The notes below the pieces were generated by a model. That model saw only the letters and a program-made list of their open reading frames with translations. It made no database searches and had not been told where the DNA came from. Of a stretch of 64,000 nt of DNA, positions 49,785-61,149 are shown piece after piece; position 1 is the first letter of the stretch; every line of letters starts with the position of its first letter. The stretch is from Salvia splendens (taxonomy: Eukaryota; Streptophyta; Magnoliopsida; Lamiales; Lamiaceae). The stretch is taken from the NCBI RefSeq assembly GCF_004379255.2, contig NC_056049.1:2666001-2730000 (forward strand). The letters run 5' to 3'. Position numbers and translations under genes: made by a program.

Positions 49785-51657
49785 AACCTATACGTCGTTT
49801 TTTGTGCTTGCATGTATGTATAGCATTAGCCCACATGTGTGCGACTTACATGATGAAACCTGTAATGTGGGGATGGTGGAGGCTGGGCTGCAGCTGCAGT
49901 TAGCTTCCACTGAGAATTTTGCTGAAGCAGAACTGCACCTCGCCGATGACTGTTGGAAAGCCTGAGGAGGCGGACGCCTCTGTCATTCCAAGTCGACATG
50001 GGATCTTCAACTGTTGTTGTATCAGACTTGAATCTTAATCCGGTCTTAGAAAGGTACGAAGATGAAGGAGAAGACGAGGAAGATGGAATTGTTCAGGGGA
50101 ATAAACAATGTTGTGATATAAGTCATGGAGAAGCCAAGGGAAGATATGCACCAACTTAAATGGAATCCCATCTTCGATTCAAAGTTTCATCAGTAAATAT
50201 GAGACCACATCAATGCACATTATGTAGTTTGATTGTATTTGTCATGGCCTTACTCCAACCAACCTGGGGAAATTGTTCATTAATCATTTTTTACCACCAC
50301 CACAAGTAGCTGTTTTTGTCCTTCACTATGTAAACTATAACTTTCATGAAATGAGTATATTTGTTTTTAGGGTGAATTGTTGGAAAATATTATAATGAAA
50401 TATGGTCAAATATTAGATTGTGTGATAATTAAAAAAAAAGCAACTAAAAAGATCCAAGTAGATTAGATTTGTTTGCTAATTATTTTATGCCAAAAATTTT
50501 GGTTACATCCAATCATTTGATTGAAGTGACATAATGATAGATAAACATCCAAAACCACTAAAGAATTTTGGAAATCTAATTATATAATCATTCCTAGAAA
50601 AAAAATCAAATACTATGCAATGTAAATCCATTTATGTAGGGATGGGTGAAATAATCGAAAAGCAAATATTCAATATGAACAAAATCGAAATTTAAAATTC
50701 GGTCCAATTTTTTAATTTGGTTAAACTTTTGGCTAATTTCGATTTTCCGATTCAATTCGAGTCGAAAAAATTGAAAAATCGAATTTATTTTTAATACTAT
50801 ATAAACAATATATTATAGTACTTGAAAACAAACTCTACTTGTGTTGATTTATACTAATAAATGTAATAATATTTACATTTTATAAAGATTGTAATTGTTT
50901 GGAATGTTGATTGGTTGGTACAATATAATTTATGTGTTTAATTATAGAAAATTAATTTTGGGATTTTCAGTTTTTTTGGACATATTGTGCAGTTTCAGTT
51001 TTTCGGGTTCGGTTTGTAGTGTGAATTTCGATTTTTTAAATTTTTGGATATATTTCTAAAATTCGGTTCTTTAGGTTCAATTCGGTTTGATTGCATAGTT
51101 CGGATTTCGATATTTTAGATTTGTTTTTTCAAATAATTTCCAAATATTATTTATTAAAGCAAATTGTAAAAATCTAATCAAATGCCCTTTTGTAAGTATT
51201 TTGTAAGTATTTTTATTTTATATTGAATGGATAATTTTACATTTTTTATTGACGAGATTATTTGATAATTCAAAGAGGGGGAAATTAAGTATTGCGTAAG
51301 AAGGTTAGACCATCTCCAACCATGCTCCAAAAATGAGTTTTGGTGTAGAAATCTTCTCCAACCATACACCAAACTCAAACTCATTTTTTGTATTTTTTGT
51401 TAAATAACACCAAATATGGTGTTATGCAAAAGCTATTCTGTAATATTTTTATGACCATTTGTTTTTGTGGGATAAAAGCTATTCTGTAATTTTTCTTTAC
51501 ATGAATGACCAGTGGAATGTATAAATCTTGACAAAGATGGGATAGGGACTGTATTCGAATCTTTGATGAATATGTCTTACCAACCCATCGCTACAGCAAA
51601 TACTGTTTTACGGTTTTATGAATCTGTGATATGTTGCTCCAAAATGTCTTTAATCAT
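49785..51657. other. CPL1 3' region and repeat-rich spacer
   Basis: The first about 500 bp look like the 3' untranslated region of CPL1. From about 50640 the DNA is AT-rich with many ATTCGGTT-like words, a pattern seen in degenerate non-autonomous repeats. A MITE-like fragment (GACCATCTCCAACCATGCTC) starts at about 51308 and is not paired with a convincing right end. No gene is recognised. Confidence 0.4.
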
Positions 51658-51912
51658 ATGCGGGGCCAAATCATAGAAGAAGCTGAAGAATATAAACAGG
51701 CTTTCTTTGACAAAAGAAACCTCAATGTAGAGACCAACAACCGAGAGAGAGAGAAGGTTTGTTATGCCCATATTGAGCTTCACTCTTTTTTTTTTCTTTT
51801 TTTTTGGCCAATCAAGAAAAGTTCCGCTGACAAACAGTACTGGAAAGCCATCGCCAAACGAGGTGGCCCCCAACATCAAGAAGAGAAGAAAGAAGGACCA
51901 AGATAAGAAGCC

Positions 51913-52509
51913 TGATGGGGTACGAACTAAACCCTAATGGCAAGCCCAATAACAGTGACGGCCCATCAGCCCAGAGCCCAAGAAAGAGTATCTGTTCGGC
52001 ACCCAAGAGTTCGGCACGACCAAAGAGTTCGGACTCAGCCTACAGCTCGGTAAAAGCCGACCAGTCAAGCTCTCCTCTCAGATCGGCAAGAGCTGATCGG
52101 TAAGGTCCATCAGTTCGGTCTCAGCATTCGACCGAACTAGGAGTTAGTGGACTCATGAAAGGCCTCCACGACCTCCACTATACCCACGATCTATTTAGTG
52201 GTACGAAGCAGTTATTGAGCAGTTATTGCTCACCCACGATCTTGTTAGTGGGGCTGCAAACCACGATCCTAGTTCAATGTATAAATAGAACTTAGATCAG
52301 ATAGAAAAGGGGTTAAGCTCTCTAGAGATAAAATCATATAGCAAGTCTGTGTTGTAAGCTGTAATCCCAGATCAAGCAATACAATCTTGCCCTCCCTTCT
52401 TCCCGTGGACGTAGATTTACTTCAGTAAATCGAACCACGTAAATTCTTTGTGTCGTAGTTTTCATTCTCTACCAGCATTTACTCACATCAGAAATTCGCG
52501 GATCCATCA
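51913..52509 (+). repeat. 5' LTR
   Basis: 597 bp, begins TGATGGGGTACGAACTAAAC and ends GGATCCATCA. It contains a TATA box at 52280-52287. By eye it is base-for-base the same as the 3' LTR. Confidence 0.93.
52280..52287 (+). promoter_or_regulatory. LTR TATA box
   Basis: TATAAATA preceded by CAATG and followed by GAACTTAGATCAG. The same motif sits at the matching place in the 3' LTR (61850-61857), where it would drive transcription into the clathrin pseudogene flank. Confidence 0.6.
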
Positions 52510-52510
52510 C

Positions 52511-52528
52511 TGGCGCCGTCTGTGGGAA
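52511..52528 (+). other. primer-binding site
   Basis: TGGCGCCGTCTGTGGGAA starts one base after the 5' LTR end. The TGGCGCC start is common in plant Gypsy elements. The tRNA that pairs with it was not identified. Confidence 0.7.
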
Positions 52529-52585
52529 ACAGAGAACAAAATTTGTGATAAAGCGAATTTTTGATCCATTTTTTCCACCCAAAAA

Positions 52586-54670
52586 ATGCATACCAGATCG
52601 CAGAATACCCGTATTCCTGCCCGTGAGAACCAGGAGGAAGCCAATCCATCCCATAGGTCGGGAAAACAGCCTAGGGATAAATCCACCACCAGTTCTCATG
52701 GCGAAGGAACAAGCCGCTCCAAAAATCGTCCCACTGAGTCTTCCCAGCAGCCCGATTTGAATGAGGCTGTCAAGCAGTTTTTGGAGGCGAAGCAGGAGGA
52801 ATTCTTAACCTTCCTGCGAAGAAGCCAAAAGCAGCCGGAGACGAAAACGGCGGATTCTCCTTCTCCCTCCGCACAAGAAAGTCACTACCGCAGTAGTGTC
52901 GCATCTCCCAGGAGAAAGAATCCCCGTCCCCCACATATTCCAGTTCCTCCTCGGTACCGGAATCACAGGAGAACTCAATCTCCTCCATACCGACGAGATA
53001 TCGGATTCGCCGTGTACGGAGCACTGAAGACTCCGTTCTCGGACGACATCACCCGAACTCCCCTACCACAGAACTACCGAACTCCGTCGATGACTTACGA
53101 CGGGCTCGTGGACCCTCACGATTTCTTGGGGCGCTATCAATATAACATGGCGAACCAGGGTCTCAACGAGGTCCACATGTGCAAGCTGTTTCCCGAGCTG
53201 CTCATCGGGAACGCGAGAAGGTGGTTCGATAGCCTCCCCCAGGGCAGCATCAGATCTTACCGAGATCTAATGGATGCCTTCCACAGGAGGTTCTTTCAGA
53301 AAGCGGAAGCCCGAATCACTTCGGCTCAGCTGCTTTCCATTCGTCAAGGTCGCGACGAAAAAATCAGCGACTTTATGACAAGATTCCACAAGGAATGCCT
53401 GCAAGTAGACGATCTCAACGATCTGCTTGTCATTTCGGCATTCCAAAATGGAATCCTGCCCGGAGCTCTCTACAGGAAGCTCGTTGAGTGCGGTCCGCAG
53501 ACAGCTCAGGAAATGTGGGACATTGCGGACCAGTACTCCCGGGCCGATGAGGCAGACCGTCGCAAACGGTCGCTAGACAGCTCATCGACCCGAGGAGACA
53601 GAAGGAAGCCCGATCATAGCGATCAGGGGCATCCTCGCCGGACTCCATTTGAAAGAATTCAAAGGGCTCCGGTGCAAGACAGATTGGGACCTCGTCTCAA
53701 TCCCGAGAAGCCGCCCGCTCAGTTCGTACCGCTGAACAAGCCGAGAGCGGAAATTTTCGAACTGCACTCTGACCTATTCGAAAAGCCAAAGCGGATGACG
53801 AAATCAGCCGCGCGCCGACCACAGGATAGCTACTGCTCCTACCATCAAGACCACGGTCACGATACTGAGGAGTGCAGAAACTTGGCTGCAGGTATCGATG
53901 TTCTTGTGAAGGCAGGGACATTGAAAAAATACCGAAGCAAGCAGCCAAAGAAGAATAAAAAGCAGAGTGGTGCGAACTGCGCTCCTCAGGATCCGAAAAG
54001 GCAGCCGGATCCCGAAGACGATGACGAGCCGCAATATGATGGAGTAATCCAGACTATTGACGCGCTCCCTGCCGGGAAGACCAAGTCGTCCCTAAAGTCA
54101 GAACGCAGAGGCTCCAATCGAGAGGAGCCAACGCATAAAAGGCTGAAGCAGGACGAAGTGATTACGTTCTCGGCTGCTGATCCCGTCCCGGCCATCTCTC
54201 CTCACCAAGACGCCATTGTCATCCAAGCCGGAGTGGCAAACAAACTGATCCACAGGGTGTTTGTGGATACAGGAGCGTCGGTTAGCATTCTTTTTAAAGA
54301 GTGCTTCGACAAACTAGAAGTGGACCCAGCTCGGCTCAGTCCGGCTCCGCTTCCCCTGAAGAGCTTCACCCAGGAGGACACCCGCCCTGAAGGTATTATC
54401 AGCCTTCCGATCACGGTGGGGAAAGCGCCTACTAGCTCCAGTACGATGATTGAGTTTTTCGTGGTGAAAGCTCGGTCCCCGTACAACGTCATCCTGGGAA
54501 GAGACTGGCTCAACACAGTTCGGGCCGTTTGCTCCACTTATCACCTCACCATCAAGATCCCTACTAAAGGAGGGATAGCGGTCATCCGAGGTGACCAAAA
54601 GAGAGCAAAGGAATGTCTGCAAATTGCGCTTAGAAGTGCCGAGCAGTCAGATCGGCACCACCAAGCATAG
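52586..54670 (+). CDS. Gag and aspartic protease polyprotein
   Basis: A 694-codon frame starting MHTRSQNTRIPARENQ. The first 190 residues are disordered and basic. Residues about 190-330 match the retrotransposon Gag fold (ELLIGNARRWFDSLPQGS, MTRFHKECLQVDDLNDLL). Residues about 413-430 hold a zinc-knuckle-like CSYHQDHGHDTEEC. The aspartic protease motif FVDTGASVSILFK lies at residue about 557. The frame ends with TAG at 54668-54670, but the next reading frame is in the same register. It is intact, so it could supply coat and protease functions. Confidence 0.9.
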   Translation: MHTRSQNTRIPARENQEEANPSHRSGKQPRDKSTTSSHGEGTSRSKNRPTESSQQPDLNEAVKQFLEAKQEEFLTFLRRSQKQPETKTADSPSPSAQESHYRSSVASPRRKNPRPPHIPVPPRYRNHRRTQSPPYRRDIGFAVYGALKTPFSDDITRTPLPQNYRTPSMTYDGLVDPHDFLGRYQYNMANQGLNEVHMCKLFPELLIGNARRWFDSLPQGSIRSYRDLMDAFHRRFFQKAEARITSAQLLSIRQGRDEKISDFMTRFHKECLQVDDLNDLLVISAFQNGILPGALYRKLVECGPQTAQEMWDIADQYSRADEADRRKRSLDSSSTRGDRRKPDHSDQGHPRRTPFERIQRAPVQDRLGPRLNPEKPPAQFVPLNKPRAEIFELHSDLFEKPKRMTKSAARRPQDSYCSYHQDHGHDTEECRNLAAGIDVLVKAGTLKKYRSKQPKKNKKQSGANCAPQDPKRQPDPEDDDEPQYDGVIQTIDALPAGKTKSSLKSERRGSNREEPTHKRLKQDEVITFSAADPVPAISPHQDAIVIQAGVANKLIHRVFVDTGASVSILFKECFDKLEVDPARLSPAPLPLKSFTQEDTRPEGIISLPITVGKAPTSSSTMIEFFVVKARSPYNVILGRDWLNTVRAVCSTYHLTIKIPTKGGIAVIRGDQKRAKECLQIALRSAEQSDRHHQA

Positions 54671-54676
54671 CAATCA
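54668..54676 (+). promoter_or_regulatory. candidate leaky stop (UAG CAAUCA)
   Basis: The gag-pro stop TAG is followed directly by CAATCA, which matches the CARYYA readthrough consensus known from tobamovirus-type leaky UAG codons. The downstream pol frame is open and in the same register, so occasional readthrough would make a Gag-Pro-Pol fusion. Readthrough is not proven. Confidence 0.55.
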
Positions 54677-57134
54677 CAGCAGCCGGAGTCAGAGGCGATG
54701 ACCGAAGTCATACCGGAGCCGAACTCGATGACAGTTCAGCTGTACGAAGACGATCCATCCAGAACGGTTAAGATCGGCTTCGCGGGAACGCCCCTACTTC
54801 GGGAAAAAACCATCCAGCTCCTCAAGGAGTATAAAGACGTCTTTGCATGGTCTCCGTTGGACATGACCGGAGTGCCCCCCGAAGTAATCACTCATCGGTT
54901 AAATATTGATCCTTCAGTCCGGCCGATAAAACAGAAGCAAAGACTCTTTGCGGCAGAACGAAGTCAAGTCATCCATGACGAAGTCCGTCAATTATTGAAG
55001 GCGGATGTGTTATTCGAAGTGAAGTATCCTTCGTGGGTGGCCAATCCTGTCATGATCAAGAAAAAGGAAGGAGGATGGCGGATGTGCATAGATTTCACCG
55101 ATCTAAATAAGCACTGTCCCAAAGATTGCTATCCCCTTCCGAACATAGATAAAAAAGTAGAAGCTTTGATAGGCTTTGAAATTTTTTGTTTTCTTGACTG
55201 ATCTGCCACTTCGGCAAGTGTTGACCAAACCAGAAGCATCAGGCAAAATCGCCAAGTGGGCTATAGAGTTGGGAGAGCACACAATTGAATATCTACCTCG
55301 GAAAGCCATCAAGGGACAAGCCTTGGCAGATTTTCTTGCGGAAGCAAAGTTCGATCAAGCAATTCCTGTTATTGCCGAACAGAAGAATTCTGCCAATGCC
55401 GAACTAGCACAGCCCTTGGAATCCGAAGTACAGCCGCCGGACTGCTGGAGCGGATTCGTAGATGGAGCTTCAAACAAGATGGGAAGTGGAGCTGGTATTC
55501 TACTTGTCGCTCCCGACGGACACGAGGTAACCTACTCACTTCGGTTCCTATTCCCCACTACTAATAATGAAGCCGAGTACGAAGCCCTCCTGGCCGGACT
55601 CCAGTTAGCGCAAAGTCTGCTCGTCAAATCTCTCAAAGTCCATTGTGATTCACAAGTCATAGTAAATCACATGTTGGGTACAAGTGAAGCCCGTGACGAG
55701 AGAATGAAGAAGTATTTGGACAAAGCGCAAAGCATCAGCCGAAGTTTCTCCTATTTTCGGATAATCCGTATTCCCAGAGCGGAAAATAGCCGAGCAGATA
55801 CCTTAAGTAAGTTGGCCTCAGATCCGAGCTCAAGGGCGGAAGAATTAATGCATCGAAGCATTGATGAGGCCGAGGTACATTCAGTATCCAGCTCGCCGAA
55901 CTGGATGACGCCGATCTTGCAGTATCTGGATCAAGGACAATTGCCCGAGGATAAGAGAGAAGCTCGGAAGATCACGTGCCGAGCACTTCGGTACGAACTT
56001 CATGAAGGAGTCCTCTTTAGAAAGTCTTACCTCCAGCCGTTATTGCGGTGCGTAGGACCAGAAGAGACGGACTACATCCTCAGAGAAGTTCATGAAGGAT
56101 CGTGCGGTAGCCACATCGGAGCCAGAGCTTTAGCTAAAAAAGTTCTGAGATGGGGATATTATTGGCCAACCATGGTACAAGAGGCAGTGCAGCTCGTCAA
56201 GAAGTGTACGAAGTGCCAAATTCATGCAAATGTCCCAAGGATGCCGCAGACCGATCTATACACTATGCAAAGCCCTTGGCCTTTCATGCAATGGGGCATA
56301 GACATAGTGGGACCACTTCCTCAAGCTCCTCGGCAAATGAAATTCCTTATCGTTGCCGTGGACTACTTCACGAAGTGGGTGGAGGCGGAACCATTAGCTA
56401 CGATAACGAGCTCAAAGGCATTGGACTTCGTCTGGAAGAACATAGTGTGCCGATTTGGCATACCCCACATCCTCATCTCGGATAATGGGACTCAGTTCAC
56501 CGACAAGACGTTCAAGAATTGGTGCCAAGAGCTGAACATTCAACAGCGGTTCACTTCGGTCTCCCATCCCCAAGCAAACGGACAAACGGAAGTAACGAAC
56601 CGGATTCTGGTGAAAGGGTTAAAAGCTCGGTTAGAACAAGCCAAAGGACAATGGGTAGAAAATCTCCCTCAAGTCCTATGGTCCTATCGAACTACACCCA
56701 AAACCTCCAACGGTGAAACTCCGTATAGTCTGGTGTACGGCACTGAAGCCGTAATTCCGGTGGAGATCGGCGCACCCAGTCCCCGAACTCTAAATTTCTC
56801 CTCAGAAATGAATGACGACGGACTGAGAGCAGAACTAGATCTCGCCGAAGAAAGAAGAGAATTGGCGTGCATAAAAGCAGCCAAGTATAAGGAGCAAGTA
56901 GCCCGGTATTATAACCAAAGGGTGAAAAAGCTTCAATTTCAAGTGGGAGATCTCGTCTTGAGAAACAACGAAGTAAGCCGAGCAGAAAAGCTGGGCAAAC
57001 TCGAGCCCACATGGGAGGGTCCGTATCGGGTGTCAGAAGTCCTCGGCAAAGGGTCTTATAAATTGACTCACATGTCAGGAGAACAAGTACCCCGAACATG
57101 GCACGTCTCCAACCTCAAGAAGTTCCACTTGTAA
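54671..57134 (+). pseudogene. pol: truncated RT, RNase H, integrase
   Basis: Pol begins in the gag frame, and a recognisable RT start (VNPVMIKKKEGGWRMCIDFT, then CYPLPNIDKKVEALIGF) reaches 55198. It then stops, and the frame shifts. The other frame resumes in the tail of RNase H1 (LTDLPLRQVLTKPEASGKIA), leaving out the YVDD catalytic core and most of RNase H1. Next come the archaeal-type RNase H (CWSGFVDGASNKMGSGAGIL, TNNEAEYEALLAGLQLA, DSQVIVNHMLG), the integrase zinc region (KCTKCQIHAN), the DDE core (WGIDIVGPLP, ISDNGTQF, GQTEVTNR) and a C-terminal segment ending LKKFHL (stop 57132-57134). Integrase looks intact. The deletion junction lies near 55190-55202, in TTTTCTTGACTGATC. Confidence 0.85.
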
Positions 57135-57774
57135 GAGACAAAGTCCGGTCAGTCTGTCTGGTGTCTAGTTCGGTCATAGGGGTACATGTTTTTATTTGTT
57201 TGTTTTTACTTGTACCTTTTACTTGTCGTTTTATAAAAAGTTTAAAGTTTTTTCTTTCATCTTTTTCATTTTTTCTCTATGTGTTTTGTCTCTATGTGCT
57301 TGTCGTCTCTTACAAATGGTACCAAGGGATATCGTTCTTTAAAGACTGATCCCCTTTTTAGATCGATTATTAAAGACTATTGTGAGTCCAAGCTTCTAAG
57401 GAGGATATAAGACCACAATTCAGCTTAACAAGCAGTCCGTCTGAAACGAACTGCAATAAGCCAACGATTGTGAGTCCAAGCTTCCAAGGAGGATACAAGA
57501 CCGCAATTCAGCTTAACAAGCACTTCGTCTAAAACGAACTGCAATGAGGGAAAGTCCGATCCACGCGATAAACCTCGCCGAATTAGGACGACCAAGTTCG
57601 GTCAAAGAAGTTTACCTCATAAGACCGGGGACGACCACGTCTAGTCAAAGAGGTTTACTGCATAAGACCACTTCGGTTAACTGGGAAAGTCCGATCCACG
57701 CGATAAAACTCGCCGAATTAGGACAAGGGAAAGTTCGATCCCGGCGACAAAAATTGCCAAATTAGAACACAAAC
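57135..57774. repeat. 3' noncoding region with diverged tandem units
   Basis: After pol, a 90-bp unit (TTGTGAGTCCAAGCTTCTAA and on) occurs twice at about 57379-57467 and 57468-57548. Then looser repeats of GGGAAAGTCCGATCCACGCG and CGCCGAATTAGGAC follow to 57774. No sense gene is present. Confidence 0.7.
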
Positions 57775-58165
57775 CAAGTTCGGTCAAAGATGTTTATTTC
57801 ATCAGACCAAAGACGAGTCCGGTCAAAGATGTTTATTTCATCAGACCAAAGACGAGTCCGGTCAAAGATGTTTATTTCATCAGACCAAAGACGAGTCCGG
57901 TCAAAGATGTTTATTTCATCAGACCAAAGACGAGTCCGGTCAAAGATGTTTATTTCATCAGACCAAAGACGAGTCCGGTCAAAGATGTTTATTTCATCAG
58001 ACCAAAGACGAGTCCGGTCAAAGATGTTTGTTTCATCAGACCAAAGACGAGTCCGGTCAAAGATGTTTATTTCATCAGACCAAGGACCAAGTTCGGTCAA
58101 AGAAGTTTACTTCGTAAGACCAAGGACCAAGTCCGGTCAAAGAAGTTTACTTCATAAGACCGAGG
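57775..58165. repeat. 39-bp tandem array in the retrotransposon
   Basis: Eight copies of about 39 bp (GACCAAAGACGAGTCCGGTC and on, ATTTCATCA) run from 57775 to about 58085, followed by two 42-bp variants ending near 58165. The units are nearly identical, apart from one A-to-G and the outer copies. Both strands are open through the array because the unit is a multiple of three. It lies next to the 3' end of the antisense gene. Confidence 0.9.
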
Positions 58166-58302
58166 ACAAGTACGATGAAATTTTTTCGCTAAGCTGTAAA
58201 TACAGTGTTAGAAGCGAAAACAAAATTTCATTTTTCAAATCTTGTTCGGCATACAACTCCGCTACCCTACAAAATGGCGTTACGCTATTACAAAGGACTA
58301 TT

Positions 58303-61149
58303 CTACTGTCCAGGGTTGCTGAAGTTAAGCCACCTATCTGCAAAATCCTCTGGAAGCCGAGTTCGGTTGTTCCGAGCAGATGAAGAATAAGCAGGTCGAC
58401 GAGATGCTATCCTCGACCCAACGCCTCTTCCCCGAGCCCGAGAAGTCCTAACACCTCGGCGATGAAGAGTCTCTGCAATAATCATCTGCTGATCTTGCTC
58501 GCTCATAGTCACAACTCCTCGGCGAATTTCAGTCCGTCCCTGTCTTGACGATTCCGGTTGCTCCTGAGCCCGTTCTCGTCTTGACGTTTCCGGCTGTTCC
58601 GGAGTTCGTTGTTGACTGGAAGTAGGATTTTGAACAAGGGAACCAGAGGCTTGATCTGGAGTGCGAGCATCTGTTGGCACGATATGCCGAAGGAATCTTT
58701 CTATGGAGGGGCGCCGAGAAAGAACAATGTCGTACCGAGAAGCCCAGCGCCGTAATGATTTCACAACTTGTTGGCAAGCCGAGCTCTCCAGCGCATTGTT
58801 CCTCCGGAATACATGATATTCCTCCCACAGTTCGTCAACTCGACTCTGAACATCTGATATGGTCAATCCCCCGCGCACACGGATGTAATCCTCGTACGCA
58901 GTCCTCTCAGCAATGGTCGTATTCAGCTCGGCCTCCAGATCCTTCTTATCGGACTCTAAGTCCTTATTATCGGCCTCCAGCTTCACTAAACGAGCCAGAA
59001 GCTCGTCATTCTTCGTCTGATCGGCTATAGCTCTTTTCTCAGCTTCGTCTAAAGCCGAAGAGTACAGCCGTTTCCAGTGAAGTATCTCCATCTCCTTGAG
59101 TACAAAGCAGCTATATTAGTTCGGCAACTGTACCGAGCAGATAGTAAAATACAACAGGAATAAAGGCGAGTACGAAAAGCTATACGAAGACAAGTGTAGA
59201 GAATTTTTCATTCACAAGGAAAATTTTTACACTAGGAGGGCTTCAAGGCCATTTTACAAGGAAGAAACTAGACTAAGAGAAGGGAGACGAAATCATACTC
59301 CGCCAGCTTCGTCTCCGGCTCCTTGGTCTGGTTCAGCTTCTTTCTCCTGAGCTACCTCAGCCTCGGCCTCGCCTCCTGCCGGCCTCGCCTCCGCCTCCTG
59401 ATCGGCTTCCTTCTCCGGATGCCCGGCCCGCTCGACTTCGGCCTCCAGCTCCAGCGGCTCGGCCTCACCCTCTCCGTTGTAAGTCGAAGCGGGTGAAACG
59501 GGTCCCACGGAGGCAAAGATAGCCTCCAGGTTCTCGTCCCGATCAGCTCGACAACTCCGGACTCGGTCTGCAGAAAGCAGGACCGAAGATGAAGCGAGCT
59601 CCTCAAGGAGCGGCAGATTCTGAAGCCGAGCTGCTATCTCTCGGCTGTACAGAGGCAGCACGACGTCGGCCCCCTGCTCGCCCTTATCGGCAATTAGCCT
59701 TACCAGACTGCCGACAAAGGCCGAGAACTGGCTGCTCAAAAAGAGTTTCTCCGTGTAAACACGGAGAGCCTCCCCTTGGGCAACCACGGCAGCAGCATCC
59801 CTCCGTTTCGTCTGCTCCCGCTGGATGACGAGCTGGTTTTTGGCAAACTGAGCTTCATCCTGGGCCGAAATCCTAGCAGCTCTGGCCTTCTCAAAGTTAG
59901 CCTCAGCCTGTTCGGCCCGATGACAAGCAGCTGCCAACTTCCTCTGCATCTCAGCATAGTCATTGGACGCTTTGGAGAGTTCGACGGCGACGAGCTTGGA
60001 GAGCATATCGTTCCTCTGAAAATGAATAAAGAAAAAAGTCAACAAAGGGGCCACAAAAAATACAGGAAAGCAAGGCCAGAAAATCAAGAAGAGAATTCAC
60101 CTCGGCGAAGTCCGTGGGCCATAAAAACGGCTCACAGATATGTTCCGAAGGAGGCGCCAAGACCACATCTTTCTCTGGCGCTCTCGGGGGCTTCTGGGCC
60201 TTCCCCTTCCCCTTTGCCGAAGTCGACTCCGGCTTCTTCGGATCCGAAGAGGTTTTTTGCCTTTTCGGAGTCCTCTCGGCATCAGACGCCGAGCTGGTGG
60301 TTTTCGGCCTCTCCGGCTCCTTGGACTCCGAAGATTTGCGGCTAGCCTTACTCAGCATGTACACTGCCAAAAAGCAAGAAAGCGAAGTCAGATTTTCTTC
60401 GTTAAAGCAGTAGAGCAAAAAGATAAAGAGAAATCCTCACCCTCGGCCTCTTCGTCCGAAGACGAGATGTCGAACACGACGTCGCCCTTGACGAGCTCAG
60501 ACTCCGTGTATTGTTTCCTAACTATGGGAATCTTGTTGAGCTCGCCATCGAGCTCGTCCAACGGTTCAGGCCGAGGATGACGGATAACGGACTCCGGCCC
60601 TCTCCAGGGAAAACTAGGAGCCGCGGTCCTATCATAGTAGAAGAAGCGATTTTGCCACTTCGGCCACTTCGTTTTACAAAAGGCCCTAAAGGGCTGTAAA
60701 GGGATCAAGTAAAACCAAGACCCCTTCCTCTTAAATTGAAAGAATTTAAGGATCGCCTTCAAAGACAAATCCCTTCCTAACCTACGGAGTTCGGCAGCGA
60801 AGGCCGACAAGTGCCTCCAAGAGTTCGGAGTCACTTGGCCTAAAGGAAGCTGAAAAAAATCTAGTAAATCTATAAAGGCAGAAGGGAGGGGGAAACGAAG
60901 CCCGCATTCTAAGCAGGCCTCGTACACGGTGGCGTACCCCTCCGGCGGGGAGTCAGCCCTATGATCACCGTCAGGGACCACCGCCTTCCCCCCAGGAAAA
61001 AAGTATTTTTCGGGTAGGGATATCACAGTATCCTTACTCAAAATACTATGGAAATACTCTACGGTCTTCTCCCCGGACTCTTTCCGGCTAGAAGACCCCT
61101 TGCCCCCTTTCCTACCGCTACCCGACTCCGAAGAGGAAATAGAAGCCAT
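58303..61149 (-). CDS. antisense four-exon gene in the Tat element
   Basis: This lies on the strand opposite to gag-pol. Four exons join with GT-AG borders and no frame change: 60441-61149, 60101-60363, 59299-60015 and 58303-59094, 2481 nt or 826 residues. Exon 1 carries LECGLRFPLPSAFIDLLDFF and QVTPNSWRHLSAFAAELRRL, which match the 'putative gypsy-type transposon' (Transposase_28, PF04195) family, known as an extra ORF of plant Tat elements. Exons 2-3 are charged, with many Lys/Glu stretches and a helix-forming segment (ELSKASNDYAEMQRKLAAAC). Exon 4 is strongly coiled-coil (LVKLEADNKDLESDKKDLEA). The ATG at 61147-61149 is the first. Function is unknown. The splice borders are predicted. Confidence 0.75.

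Noticed and set aside
49953..50159. 68-codon frame after CPL1
   Set aside because: CPL1 ends with its usual C terminus at 49784. This frame lies in the 3' untranslated region and has no likeness to any family I know.
51308..51430. Complete MITE before the clathrin pseudogene
   Set aside because: A MITE-like left tip and a short repeat of its motif exist, but I could not find a matching right end or target duplication.
54668..54670. TAG as a simple nonsense mutation of gag-pol
   Set aside because: Not excluded, but the exact CARYYA context and intact frames on both sides make a programmed stop more likely. Listed as a finding.
57762..58100. 112-codon minus and 197-codon plus frames over the tandem array
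   Set aside because: They are open only because the repeat unit is 39 bp, a multiple of three. No family likeness outside the repeats.
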